64,000 bases of DNA from Lycocorax pyrrhopterus obiensis (Eukaryota; Chordata; Aves; Passeriformes; Paradisaeidae), in the NCBI GenBank assembly GCA_014706295.1, contig JACSVZ010000002.1, positions 136,510,682 to 136,574,681 of the forward strand. The letters run 5' to 3'. Both the position numbers and the translations under genes were made by a program. Shown here one piece after another: positions 12,966 to 23,781 of this stretch. The notes under the pieces were generated by a model. That model was not told the DNA's origin, did not search any database, and saw only the letters and a list, made by a program, of their open reading frames with translations. How positions within the stretch are numbered: the stretch's first letter is position 1; every line of letters begins with the position of its first letter.

Positions 12966-14774
12966 AAAAATCTTGTATTTAAAGGAGTTATGTGAAAGCA
13001 CTTAAAGAAGCAATAACTTTTATTCAAATTATGCATATATCACTTGATAGCTGATTTAAAAGGATTCAAGCAAATGACAATGTGAATAGCCTGCTGGCCA
13101 TAAAGATTACTTTAGGCTGCCTATTACCATTTTTGCTTACTTATGAAAATATAATACAGATGATTAAGTGAAAAAAGTGAAGCCAAATAGCACTTAGAAA
13201 TCTGTTATCTTTCTCAGAAGCTTCAATGATTTCGAAGTAGTTATAAATATTACAAGTAGAGTCAAGAGAGCGACTATAGCTTCTTGTTTACTGTTTCTGA
13301 TTCAAGGGAAAGAGCATGACTTCCTGACAAGGTAGCCTAACAATCTCAAACACCTTGGGCCACTTCTGCTGTAACACTGCAAGTACAGCATGAGTTTTCC
13401 TCACAAAGTAGATGGAGATAATTATAGATTTATTATTCCAAGTAATATGCCAGCAAATATCATACATCTGGGCCTCAGCAAATCAACAGACTCTTAGAAC
13501 AAAACAGCAATTATGCAGCAGTTACCCTCATTGTCAGAACTAGATGTTCAACCTGAATCTGATAAAAATTGCTGTTTACTTTCCGATCTCACGCAAGACC
13601 TAGAGCCTGCACTGCCTTTACAATTTGTTCCTTTACACTACCATATTTAGTGAAAGCTTTTAACTAGCATTGTAGGAAAATTTTATCATGAAACACTTGA
13701 TTACTGCCCTGCCATAAATGGTAAGTAGTATTTCTGTCACTACCTCATCTGCTATGCTATAGTTCCACTCTTCCAAGCATTATATTCAAAAGACCCCTTA
13801 GTTAACAATGATTCAAGGATCACCTCCTTAGTACTGGACAGTTTCCTGAAAATAAGAGTTGTTCCAGCAAAATGTCACTATACTACTCTCAAGTTAATGC
13901 AGAGACTGAAAACTTCACAAGACATTTGAAAGAAAGCTTACAAAACAAAAACTCAGAGAAAATGTCTTGAAAGACATTCACTACAACTTGGTGTTCTACA
14001 GTGTCATAGGCTTCTTGCTAAATTACACATAGGAATTTCTTCCCCCACTAGGAAAAATTAGCAAGTCAAGAAATATTTTAAAGTTAGAAATTATTTTTAA
14101 AATGTTCTTAATGATTAATAAAGGTGAATAATATTTCTTTCCAACCTTAAGACTTAAGTTACTATGGAGTTAGGCTGCTGAAGGTCAGCATAGCACCTTA
14201 GGTAGAACAATAATAGAATACTAATACAAAGCTACAGTTAAAGGTGTGCATGTCCAGATAAAATATTTATGCAGATGCCCACATCACAAGGTAAAATAAA
14301 CATAGTCATACCTTATCCTAAAGTAATACAAAGGTTGGCAAGCAAGTTTTAGGCTGGGCTTCTGTGATATTCACTAAGTGCTACCAAACTGTAGAACATT
14401 ACAAAACTCCTTTTTTCAGAAAAAAAAAAAAAATTACATAATTTCACCTGCAGTGATTAATCAGCAGCAGCATTATGGTTTGTTTTGTATTCTGTAAGAC
14501 ACACATCAGAAAATTATTTGTTTCCCCTACGAGCTCATGCCTTTCAGAGCAATGAAACCTTTCCCAGTATATTTCTCTTCTAGGAAGGAATTAAATCCTC
14601 TCTTAGCTATCACTTTGGTGCGCATACTCCAAAGAGAATTGTCTAAGAATGTAACCTGGGGACAAGCTGTTTCCTAGTGCAGCAGAATAAACTAATCCCT
14701 GTTTTGACATGAAAAAATCTCAGGAGAAAACAGTGCAAGGCAGACTCTCTACACCAACAATAAGCAATGTAAAG
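12966..14774. other. Intron sequence, no assignable feature
   Basis: No exon or repeat recognised apart from an A-run near 14419-14434. Confidence 0.55.
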
Positions 14775-14930
14775 TGTATTGGGTCTGGCTGGAATGGAAT
14801 CACCTTTCCCCAGAGCAGATCTCACAGGGTTGTGCTTTGTACTGGTAGTTAGAACATGTTGATGACACACCAGTGTTTTGGCTACTGCTGAGAGGTCTTG
14901 GTACAGCATCAAGGCTGTCTCTCCAACCAA
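14775..14930 (+). mobile_element. 5' fragment of an ERVL-type LTR
   Basis: Begins TGTATTGGGTCTGGCTGGAA and continues with CTTTCCCC, then ACACACCAGTGTTTTGGCTA and CTGCTGAG, a run shared by many bird ERVL LTRs and related to GATGTTTTGCCTATTGCTGA in the LTR at 30760. The similarity stops near 14930, where CR1 coding sequence takes over without any LTR 3' end, so the rest of the LTR was lost or displaced. Family assignment is from memory. Confidence 0.6.
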
Positions 14931-15106
14931 ACTGAAGATGGGGACTTCGACACTCCAGATGTTAACTGTGAATACCACACAGCTGATAGAAACAGGTCCA
15001 GAAGATCCCTAGAACACCTGATTGATAACTTCTTGGTACAGGTACTAAAGGAGATGACTAGGACAGGTGTTCTCTTTGATTTGTTGCTTGTTAATAAAGA
15101 GCACAA
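14931..15106 (+). mobile_element. CR1 LINE ORF2 fragment, end of the endonuclease domain (left half)
   Basis: A plus-strand frame reads DFDTPDVNCEYHTADRN, then FLVQVLKEMTRTGVLFDLLL and VNKE, which is the C-terminal part of the CR1 apurinic endonuclease domain (the usual form has PDVNW and GVLLDL). It is interrupted after VNKE by the LTR at about 15107-15830, and the same ORF2 resumes at 15831. Internally decayed. Confidence 0.85.
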
Positions 15107-15830
15107 TGAACTGTCTCAAGTACTGTCAAAGAAGGAGGTTTCCATAAGATAAGCCACCATACAGGAATTTAAGCACAGATGGCAAACAGGAAGGTGTTAA
15201 TACCAGACGTAACAGAGGTGAATGTTTGGACTTAGCATACGGGACAAAATTCCACCGCGCAGACTGTGGGAAAAGCACAGATGGCAACAACAGGAAGATC
15301 CTAGGCCAGGTGAGGCAGATCTGAGTAACCTGTTTGGACAAAAATTCCCACTATGGCAAACTGTGAGAAAAGATGCAAGTCCTTATACACCTGCCAGCCC
15401 AAGCTGCGGGAACAGCATTTACACTCTGTGTATACCTGGGACTCGGACTGCATAAAAGTGCGTCTCCCCTGCCTCCCCACTGAGAAGACCAGAAGAAGGG
15501 CTGATGGGATGCTGCAGGAACCTAGGTGGTGGTGATATCTTTTGTTTACACACTCTTTACCTCTCATCTCCCCTTCTCCTCTCTCCCTTCTTTCCTTCTC
15601 CTCTTCCCCCCCACTCTGTCCTCCACTCCCCTTCCCTTCTCCCTACCCCTCCATTTCCCCCACTCCTCGCTTCCTTTCTTCTCTTCCTATCTCTCTTGCT
15701 ACCTCATATTTACTGTTAAATAAAATCCGCACTATCGACTTTGGTCTTGTCTGCACCTTAATTTGGGCAGAGGCATCTCTTAATAATCGTATCCTAACAT
15801 TATTTTGGAGTCAAAAGTGGGATCATAACA
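15107..15830 (+). mobile_element. Solo LTR inserted into a CR1 element
   Basis: CR1 coding similarity stops near 15101 and restarts at 15831 with GGCTTATGGGTGAAGTAG; the insert between is homologous to 18820-19444. Shared blocks are CCATAA...CCACC, AAGCACAGA, AAAAATTCCCACTATGGCAA, ACTGAGAAGACC and GGCAGAGGCATCT, ending in ATCATAACA. A roughly 150-bp pyrimidine-rich tract lies at 15560-15708, followed by the poly(A)-signal-like AAATAAAATCC. A partial duplication of GCACAGATGGCAA occurs near 15175 and 15278. The 5' boundary is uncertain by about 20 bp. No coding region remains; the 176-codon frame at 15542-16072 fuses LTR pyrimidine tract with CR1 sequence. Confidence 0.7.
15560..15708 (+). repeat. 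Pyrimidine-rich tract (CT/CCCT-rich) inside the LTR
   Basis: An almost uninterrupted C and T stretch in tandem-like CTCTCCC, TTCC and CCCCTCC blocks. The homologous LTR at 18820 lacks it, so it is a local expansion. Confidence 0.8.
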
Positions 15831-16790
15831 GGCTTATGGGTGAAGTAGTGATTGATGAGCATATTGGCTACCGCAACAATACAGCAGTTGGGTTTATAAT
15901 CTCTGGTGACAGGAGGAAAACTGTCAGGAAAACTTCACCTCTGGACATAAGAAGAGCAGATGCTTTTGAAGCTGCTGAGATTCATCAGCGCTGGTCACTT
16001 TTGAAATGCCACCTCCTTAGTGCACCAGAGCAGGCAATTCCAAAATGTCAAGCGGGCAAGGCAGAGGGCTGACTTTGTTTTTTCACCTTAACCCCAGAAG
16101 ATCCCTGTTCAACCAAGTGTATGGCCAGTGGAAGCACGGTCGGGTGACACAGGAGGAATACAGAAAGGCTACTTGCCGCTGAAAGGAGAAAATTCATGTG
16201 GCCAAAGCTCAATTAAAGTTGAAGCTGGCCAGAACTATGTGAGATAGTTAAAAGAGCTTTTTTAAATGCATTGACAGCAAAAGGCAGTGCAAAATTAACA
16301 TCATCCTGTTGCAGCATGAGGATGGTCACCTGAAAAACAGGGACCTCGACAAGGTAGGGATGTTTAATGTTTTATTTGCTTCAGCCTTAAACACTGATTA
16401 TGAGCTATGGATTTCCCACTGCCCTGAGCTGGAGGAACATGACTGTGAGTATGATAAACTCCCAGGAAACTCCAAACTTGCATGGGATCTGCTCCTCCAG
16501 CTGAATCTCCGTAAGTCTCTGGGGTCTGGTGGGATTCATCTGAGAATGCTCAAAGAAATGACTGATGTAATGGGGAAACCTCTCTAAGTGATTTTTCAAT
16601 CTTCTTAGGAATCTGGAGAGGTCCCAGTTGACTGGGAGCTGGCTAATGCATCCCAATTTTCAAGAAAGGCAAGAAGGACGACCCTGAAAATTATTGTCAG
16701 TCTCACTTCGGTGACTGGTAAAACTATGGAGAAGACTCTTCTGGGAGTTATTGAAAAACACCTGAAGGACAACTAAATTGGGAGGAGCTA
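15831..16790 (+). mobile_element. CR1 LINE ORF2 fragment, endonuclease-RT linker to start of RT (right half)
   Basis: Continues the CR1 interrupted by the LTR: GLMGEVVIDEHIGYRNN, AVGFIISGDRRK, APEQAIPKCQ, then after a frame change EDGHLKNRDLDKVGMFN, LFASALNTD, LLLQLNLRKSLGSGGIHLRM, LKEMTDVMGKPL and the ESGEVPVDW-like block. These are the linker and the first reverse transcriptase motifs of avian CR1 ORF2. Frameshifts and stops show a dead copy. Similarity ends near 16790 at a HLKDN-like block, so the element also lacks its 3' end. Confidence 0.9.
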
Positions 16791-18819
16791 TCAAGTTAGG
16801 ACAATGTGTTACTCCTTGATTGTGACTATAAGCTTGGTCTGAGACATAAGCATATAGGCAAACTCACAGATACCTGCAATGCAAAGAAAAAATAATTCCT
16901 TTGGCCCTAAGGGTTCCTGCTAGGCAGGCAGATCAGTATATTGAGAAATAGGTATTAAATCTGTATAACAAAATAAGTCAGAAAGGACTGTTGTAGGGAA
17001 AATGTTGCTTGAGTAAATTTATTTATAGCAGTTGCTTAAGTACTAGTTTTATGGATGAATACAGTTTTATTTATGTCAGTCACTCTTGTTCAAAAAGTTG
17101 GACTATGTTTTTAAATCAGCCTGAGGTGTTAATTTTTGAGATATTGTCTACAGGAAGAGAAAGTAACTAGTAAATTGTCATTCCAGCCACCTGGAGACAA
17201 GAGCACACTGTTGCAGTTAAAAATGTGATGAGAAGAATCTAAGAAGTTGGAGGCTGTGATGCGATATAAATGTTAACACCATTTAATGGATGATAACAAT
17301 TAATATATAAGCCTGGAGAGAATGAAAAACCACAATTTTAACATTTGGCCATCTCCCATGTGAATTTAATTTTTGGAGTGTCTAGGTTGAGATCCTGGTG
17401 CCTGAGCAATAAAAATATCAGGAAAGTACATGAGAGATGAAAGGCATCTCCTAATATTGCAGTCTGGTTAGCAGCAATAAAGCCTGAGTTGCGCATCATG
17501 AAATAAGAAGTTATAACAGTAGTTTTGCCACTAATTCTGATTTATTCTTATCCCATTTTCTCCATGTATAACACTATGATAATAATGATTTTTTTTTTCT
17601 CTCTTGAAGTGGAGAAGAAAGTATTACAATCTTTGTCATGATTAGAAAATAAGGTCTTATATATGTTAAAACTGATAGAGAATAATTGTGTACTTATTTC
17701 AGACTTTAAAGGAGTATGCAGTAAATAAGGCAAAGGCCAACACTTGAATGATGAACTTAAAAATATTAAACAGCTGCCACATACTCAAGACACCATTCAT
17801 CCAATGCAATGAAGGAGGTAAGGACCGTAAGGGAAATACTGTGTGACCCTGTAATTAAAGACTATGCTAATGAATTCGTGCACAGAGGCTGAATTATGCT
17901 TTCGTGAGTAACTTACATACTGACATTTCTTAATTTTGAAAAATCGACTTTGCAAAAAGACTATTTTCTATAAAACCCATCCCACAGTTTTTGAATTCAA
18001 TCCACTCCATAGGTAGGTTAAGCTAAAGACAGAAACTTTTCACCTCTATCATACTGTGTTTCACTAGTAGTTTTTGAAAATGAACTACTGCAGCACACAC
18101 TAGACCAGAGGTCCAATGGTAAACAGGTTGTGGAGAAAAACTAATTCCGGCACAGTGGAAAAGGATCACTCGGACCTGTGCAGGTGCAACTCTCAAACAC
18201 CACCCATTCAAGTGCCAAAATAACATAAAAGTCTTGAAAGACTAAACAGGTTTCTGTTCCATGCTTTTCTTTCTACAGACGCAACTCTGATTTATAAAAT
18301 AGTACTGGGTATGAGTTAGCTCTTTACTGAAATGAAGAGGTCACTTCAAATACCTCAAAGCTGTAATTATGGACTCAGAATTTAAAATAACAATTACATT
18401 TGAGCTTAATTTTCTCAACAGAAGTAGGTTTGGGTGTTTTTTTAATAATGAAAGAGATAATTCTATGTCAGAAACAAATCTAAAATGTCAAAATTTTAAG
18501 AGAAGGAGCACACAACCAGTCACATTTAAAAGTTGATTTTTTTTGTGACAGTTATCTAACGAAGAAATGGTCTTGCTTTCAAAACATTGTTAAGGCCTGC
18601 AATGGAACAACATTCAGATAAAATCAATTTTGGGGGTTTCCATATGCTTTTTTAGGGTGAAGACCACTCCAATATTTTTATCAAAACTAAATATTAAAGA
18701 TTATAAAGATCTGAGAAAAAGATGAGCAGTTATCAGATAAGGTCTGCTTAGATTTTGTAGTTATAATTTTGTTATGTGGCAGGATATTACCAATTAAGAT
18801 ATTATTCTTCTTAATGGTT
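16791..18819. other. Intron sequence, no assignable feature
   Basis: No exon or clear repeat seen on either strand. Confidence 0.5.
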
Positions 18820-19444
18820 CTAAGGACTTAAAGAGCACAGTTGCCTCTCTCAAAACACTGTGAAGGCCACAGAAGGAACTTGCCATAAACCACCAAAGCG
18901 GGATCTTGCGATAAGCACAGAGGGGAGGAATTTGCAACACGAGGGTGCTGATTCTAGGCCTGACGGAGGTACAATCTGGTTGGCACATCCTGGTTAATGC
19001 ATCCAGGCAAAAATTCCCACTGTGGCAAACTGTGGGAAAGAAAGTAACTGCTCATACAGAGAATCACAGAATATTCTGAGTTGAAAGAGGCCACGAGGAT
19101 CATTGAGTCCAACTCTTAAGTGAACGGCACGTACAGGGATTGAGTTCACAACACTGGCATTATTAGCACCAAGTGAGCTGATCTCAGGGTACATATACTG
19201 CCCTAAGTTATGGGAGCAGCATCTGCACCCCATGGATACCTGGAACTTGAACTGTATCAAGGTGGTACCCCCAGAAGAACAACTCTGGGAACCCCGCCAC
19301 CGAGAAGCCCAGGGTGAAGAAGGGCCAACGGGATGCTGCTGGATCCATGGGTGGTAACTATCTTCTGTATTTTTGACTTCGGCACAGGGTCTCATTAGAA
19401 CTTTAATTTGCGCAGAGGCATCTTTCACTAATTGGATCATAACA
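18820..19444 (+). mobile_element. Solo LTR, homologous to 15107-15830, carrying a SINE
   Basis: Shares GCCATAAACCACC, AAGCACAGAGG, AAAAATTCCCACTGTGGCAA, GTATC...GGTACCCCC, GGGATGCTGCTGGATCC and GCAGAGGCATCTTTCAC with the LTR at 15107, ending ATCATAACA. ATGGTT occurs on both sides (18814-18819 and 19445-19450), a candidate 6-bp target-site duplication, a length typical of ERVK/ERV2-like integrases. If that is right, the LTR starts at 18820, although no canonical TG is there. A SINE interrupts it at about 19058-19193. There is no internal retroviral sequence. Confidence 0.68.
19058..19193 (-). mobile_element. tRNA-Ile-headed, CR1-tailed SINE (TguSINE1-like)
   Basis: Read on the minus strand, the head is GATCAGCTCACTTGG, then TGCTAATAATGCCAGTG, GTTGTGAACTCAATCCC and TGTACGTGCC. 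This follows tRNA-Ile(AAU): A-box region AGCTCA, anticodon loop CTAATAA, a degenerate B box GTGAACTCAATCC and acceptor strand GTACGTGCC. Part of the D arm between AGCTCA and GTGCTAATAA is deleted. The tail (plus strand: AGAATCACAGAATATTCTGA and GTTGAAAGAGGCCACGAGGA) is a CR1 3' end. That tRNA-Ile plus CR1-tail structure is the hallmark of the passerine SINE TguSINE1. It sits inside the LTR at 18820 and so is younger than it. Boundaries are good to a few bases. Confidence 0.82.
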
Positions 19445-19450
19445 ATGGTT

Positions 19451-22400
19451 TATGGGGAAAAAGTAGATACCAAAACTACTGACAGAATATTTATTGTAAC
19501 TTTAACTTGTGTTGTTGGGATTTTTTAAATGAATGGGATATTTACTGAAGTACATAATATAGTATATACAGTCTGTTCAGTCATGTATAAAAAGTTTACT
19601 GCAAAAGGACAGAACCTCTCTTCATGGACCACCTTTTGAACACAGTCTGACTAATAATAAAGTAACTGTTGCTTTTCAATGATAGGCAGTATCTAGTTGT
19701 TGTTTTTTTTCAGAGAACCCCAATTTTGCCATAAAGGTTGGAAGGCAAGACTGTTCCCATGACTAAGACCTGTCAGAGAGCCACCACAGTTTTTAACTTC
19801 TCCATGTTTCCATGGAAGTTAAGTAGATTAAGTAGATCACTTTTTAAGAAGGACATGTGAGGTACTTCGGACATTATGCAGCCTGCAAACCTTCTTCATT
19901 TGCTAGAACTGCAAAATCATGGATCACGCATTTTTCAAAACAAAAACTAAACGAAAATTGTGTGCCTAATTTTTGAGCCACCACATACAAAAAAGTAATT
20001 TGGACCTACAGTAAGGATCAGGGGAAAGAAAAAAGTGTGACATAATTATCTGTACATAATTCCTGCAATTTCAAGGTCAGAACATTAACATTTGTGACAG
20101 TCATGGAGTCATGACAAGGAAATTAAAAGCAGACAATGACCTCAAAGACAAAGTAGGGAAAAGCATATAAAACAATGAATTCCAACAAATAATATGTGTT
20201 CCTCTTCAACTTATAAACAAAACTATTCCCCTCATGACTACCAAGAAAGATATTTAAATTCAGATAAGTTAGACTTCCTTCCATCCCTTGGAATTCCTTT
20301 AAGTGCCTTTACTGGTTCTAGTGATTTGAAACACATGCACACAACCAAAATAACAGATTTAAAACCAGTCAGAAAACATCAAGTGATGAGTATTGCATTT
20401 CAGTTACACTTTATAACATTCTATTATAATGACTTTTACTAGTGACAGCTTCCTATAATTTCTAGATATAGAAGTTAAATGGGGATTCCTAAGTCTTATT
20501 GAATTATATTCACTGATTCAAGAGGCAGAGTGGAAACTGGGCTAGCTATGGGTTTAGAGACTAAGAATATACCATGTATATGTCCATTGACATCTAATGG
20601 AAGCCTGAAAATTAACCAAAGAAATAGAAAATGAAGGAGTGAGAGAAGGAAAGACATATTATCATAAGTTGGTCCTCAATGTCACTTAGAAATTCTGCAA
20701 GAAATAATTGCATTCCCTGTGTGACGACAAGAAGAGTGTTTTAATGAAGCTGGCAAAAGAAATAAGAAATGCCTTTTGTTGAAGGGAACCTTTACTGGAC
20801 AGAAAGAAATCAAATTTTGGACTCTGTGTTCTACAGCTGGAAACTCTCTTGCGTATTTGAAGACTGACAGGTATTAGAGAAAAAGTACAAGTCAGATACA
20901 TTCTAGCACATGCCAGTTACTCAAAAGCAGGTTCAGCTAGTCTCGGTGACAAAAATACATTCCTACACATTTATTTAATTTCATAAATGCAAGTGTTAAA
21001 TACAAACTCATGATGGCAGTATTGAGCAGGCCAAACTTTCACTTGAAAGGTCTGACTCACGTAAATGACAATGGGATCTCCAACAAGCTTTGGAACCCCT
21101 TAGCAAGAAAAAGAAATGTTCACTTCACCAGTAATCAGCTCACTTCTACTACTGAAAGTAGTGGTGTAAGTGGTGCCTAGAAGTAGGAAAGTAGTAAAAA
21201 TGAAATAACACTAGAAATCATGAAAAATTAGAAGTCTAAAGAGTGACATTTATTCTTGGATCTTTTCCGAAGAGATCTAATGGGATGTTACCTACACTTA
21301 ATTTCACTAAAATACCCACTAAATTTCAGTTCTGCAAGATAGGTGGACATGGAACACTTCTCTGCATAAAATGCTTTGTGATCTGCCTTTTACTGATAAT
21401 TCACCTTGTCTCTTACATTTTCCATTCCATGTCCACATTATGACTTTGAGAGGTTGTGCTTTACTGTGGGGTGCCACCCCTGCTTCTCAACAGACAGGTC
21501 TATGAAACTGCTCAAGATCTAAATTTGATGGTTCACACCAACTCCATTACTTTAGGGGGACTTTCCTTTACACTATCCCTCACTGTCTACCAAGCATTTT
21601 AATGAAAGTACAGTAATTTGAAATTAGGTCTTCGGTCAAATGTTCATTATTTCTCTAAAACTTAATATCTGCCATTAAATATTTCCTTTCACAGAAAAAA
21701 TTCTGAAGACAAGCTGCCATAAAAAGCTGAAAAGGAGCTAAGAAAAACCCAACAAAACAGCTACCTTGTTTTATCCTTTACTCAAGTGACTGAAGCTCTT
21801 AACCCATACGGAAACTGTATGCAGCCATGCATTTCACTGAACAAAAGAAACCTGGATACAAAGTAAATTTATACTTGAAATACACTAAGCAATCTGCTCA
21901 TTAAAAGAGGTTTCTGTGGCAACAAAACCTATCATTATTGAACCACATTCATTTCTTAAGTACGTCAAGTATATTACTGGTCGTTCAGTAATGGTGGAAG
22001 AGGGACAGGAGTAATGTGAAATTGCAGCTGCACTGGGCCCAGATCACCCTATGCTGCCACAATTCATCTTTACTATCAGCTTGGGTCAAAACACAGTACC
22101 AAAATCTTCATAATCTTCCTTACTTCCCCACAATAAATCAGTCTAGGGTTCAACCATACCCTAGAACTATGACAATTTATAAAAGGAGCATTTAAGTCTG
22201 CCAAGAATGTTACTTGAAATGCTCCAGAAAAATAAATTAATAGAACTACTGTGTCAGCAAACAACAAGAAATCTTCCCTATTTACAATAAATGTGGCTTT
22301 TCAGAAATATCATAATTAATAGAAAAAGTGGGAAAATGAAAGTTTTTGTAAACAGATGCACATCATGGATGACAATAAGTACATCCTTTAGCACAGAAAT

Positions 22401-23230
22401 AGTAGATTTAAATACATTTATTTTGACTGCATTAAAGATTGAAAACTAAAGATAGAATGCTGACTTTACGACCAAATTATCCATGGGCATAAAGCCAACC
22501 AAAATTCAATTGATACAAAAGTATCTTAGGTAACATTACGTTGTGTCTCTCCAAATGTCTTAGGAATAGCCCAATTTGGGCAAACCCCAAATTTTTAGAT
22601 TTCTTTTTCTTTTTAAATTACTATCTAAGTCAGGCCTTTCCCCCCTCCCCCCCCCCCCCCACCCTTGCTGAATGAAAAGTATAGCTAAACCACCATATTT
22701 TAAAATAAAGATGTCAATTTAAAACATTTCTCATAACATATTTAAAGGGAGAAAACCCTGGATTTTTAGAAAACCTCTGATACTCTTAACGAGAAAAGAA
22801 TGGAAAATATTTACGAGGGGCAAAAGGAACAGAAAGTAAGACAAAATGCTTTCATGGTATTTCTGCTTCATTTTGAATGATTTTGAAGAAAATACAAAGT
22901 TAAATGGTGTGGTGAGATGCTAAGTTTTTTCAGTAGTACTGATCTCACTGGAAACAGGAGGCTTACAGTCACTGAGGAAGACTACGGAATGGTGATCCTT
23001 TTGGTCAGGTTAGCTCTGGCTTGCTAACCACAGAGACAAAAGGAATAAGCTAGTTTTTTGTTGGCTGTCCATACATTACCTGCACAAAGCTTTACACTAA
23101 CGGAATATAACACTTTTCCACTTTCTAGTCTTATTAGACTAATATTTAAATGAAAGTATATACTCCAGAATTTACCTAACAGACAGTTCTGCTTTAGCGG
23201 AAATACCTCTGTAAAAAGAGGGCATCTGCA
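19451..23230. other. Intron sequence with a poly-C tract
   Basis: No exon or mobile element recognised. The poly-C tract at 22640-22664 is listed separately. Confidence 0.5.
22640..22664 (+). repeat. Poly-C tract
   Basis: Six C, one T, fourteen C, then ACCC. On the minus strand this is a G-run able to form G-quadruplex-like structures; the minus strand is the CSMD3 sense strand. Likely unstable in length. Confidence 0.9.
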
Positions 23231-23781
23231 GGAACAACTGTACTCAGCACTGGTGAGGCATCACCTCAAGTACTGCATTCAGTTCTGTGCCATTCACTTT
23301 AAAAAGGACAGTGAGGTGCTGGAGTGTGTCCAGAAAAAGGGCAACAGGGCTCATGTAAGGTCTAGGAAATGTGTCTTAGCAGGAATGGCTGAGGGAGCTG
23401 GGTTTGTTTAATCTCAAGAAGAGGATGCTCAGGGGGGTCCTCATTGCTCTCAACAAGTACCTGAAAGGAGGGTGTAGCGATGTGGGGGGCGGTCTCTTCT
23501 GCTGTGTAGTGACAGGACCAGGGAACTGGTCTAAAGTTGAGACAGGGGAGATTCACGTTAGATACTAGAATAAAAAATTTCCCTGTTAGGTTTGTCAGGC
23601 ATTGGAATAGGTTACCCAGGGAGGTGGTGGAGTCACCATCCCTGGAGGTGTTTAAGAGGCATCTGGATCTGGCACTGGATGATCTGGTTTGGTGGTTTAG
23701 GGTTTGCAGTGGTAGTGCTGAATGAACAGTTGGATTGGATGATCTTGAATGTCTCTACCAACCTTGATGATTGTATTCTAA
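23231..23781 (+). mobile_element. CR1 LINE, 5'-truncated, 3' 550 bp
   Basis: Runs from CTGTACTCAGCACTGGTGAG through GTACTGCATTCAGTTCTG, GAGGTGCTGGAGTGTGTCC, GGAATAGGTTACCCAGGGAG and CACCATCCCTGGAGG to the 3' end with TTGGATGATCTTGAATG and TGATGATTGTATTCTA. The frame [20 protein letters not shown] is the conserved CR1 ORF2 C terminus. Decayed by indels. The 3' end retains a recognisable CR1 terminal octamer remnant. Confidence 0.92.

Noticed and set aside
15542..16072. 176-codon plus-strand frame
   Set aside because: Runs from an LTR pyrimidine tract into CR1 ORF2; a chimera of two repeats, not a gene.
19120..19193. A functional tRNA-Ile gene
   Set aside because: D arm partly deleted, B box degenerate and a CR1 tail attached: it is a SINE head.
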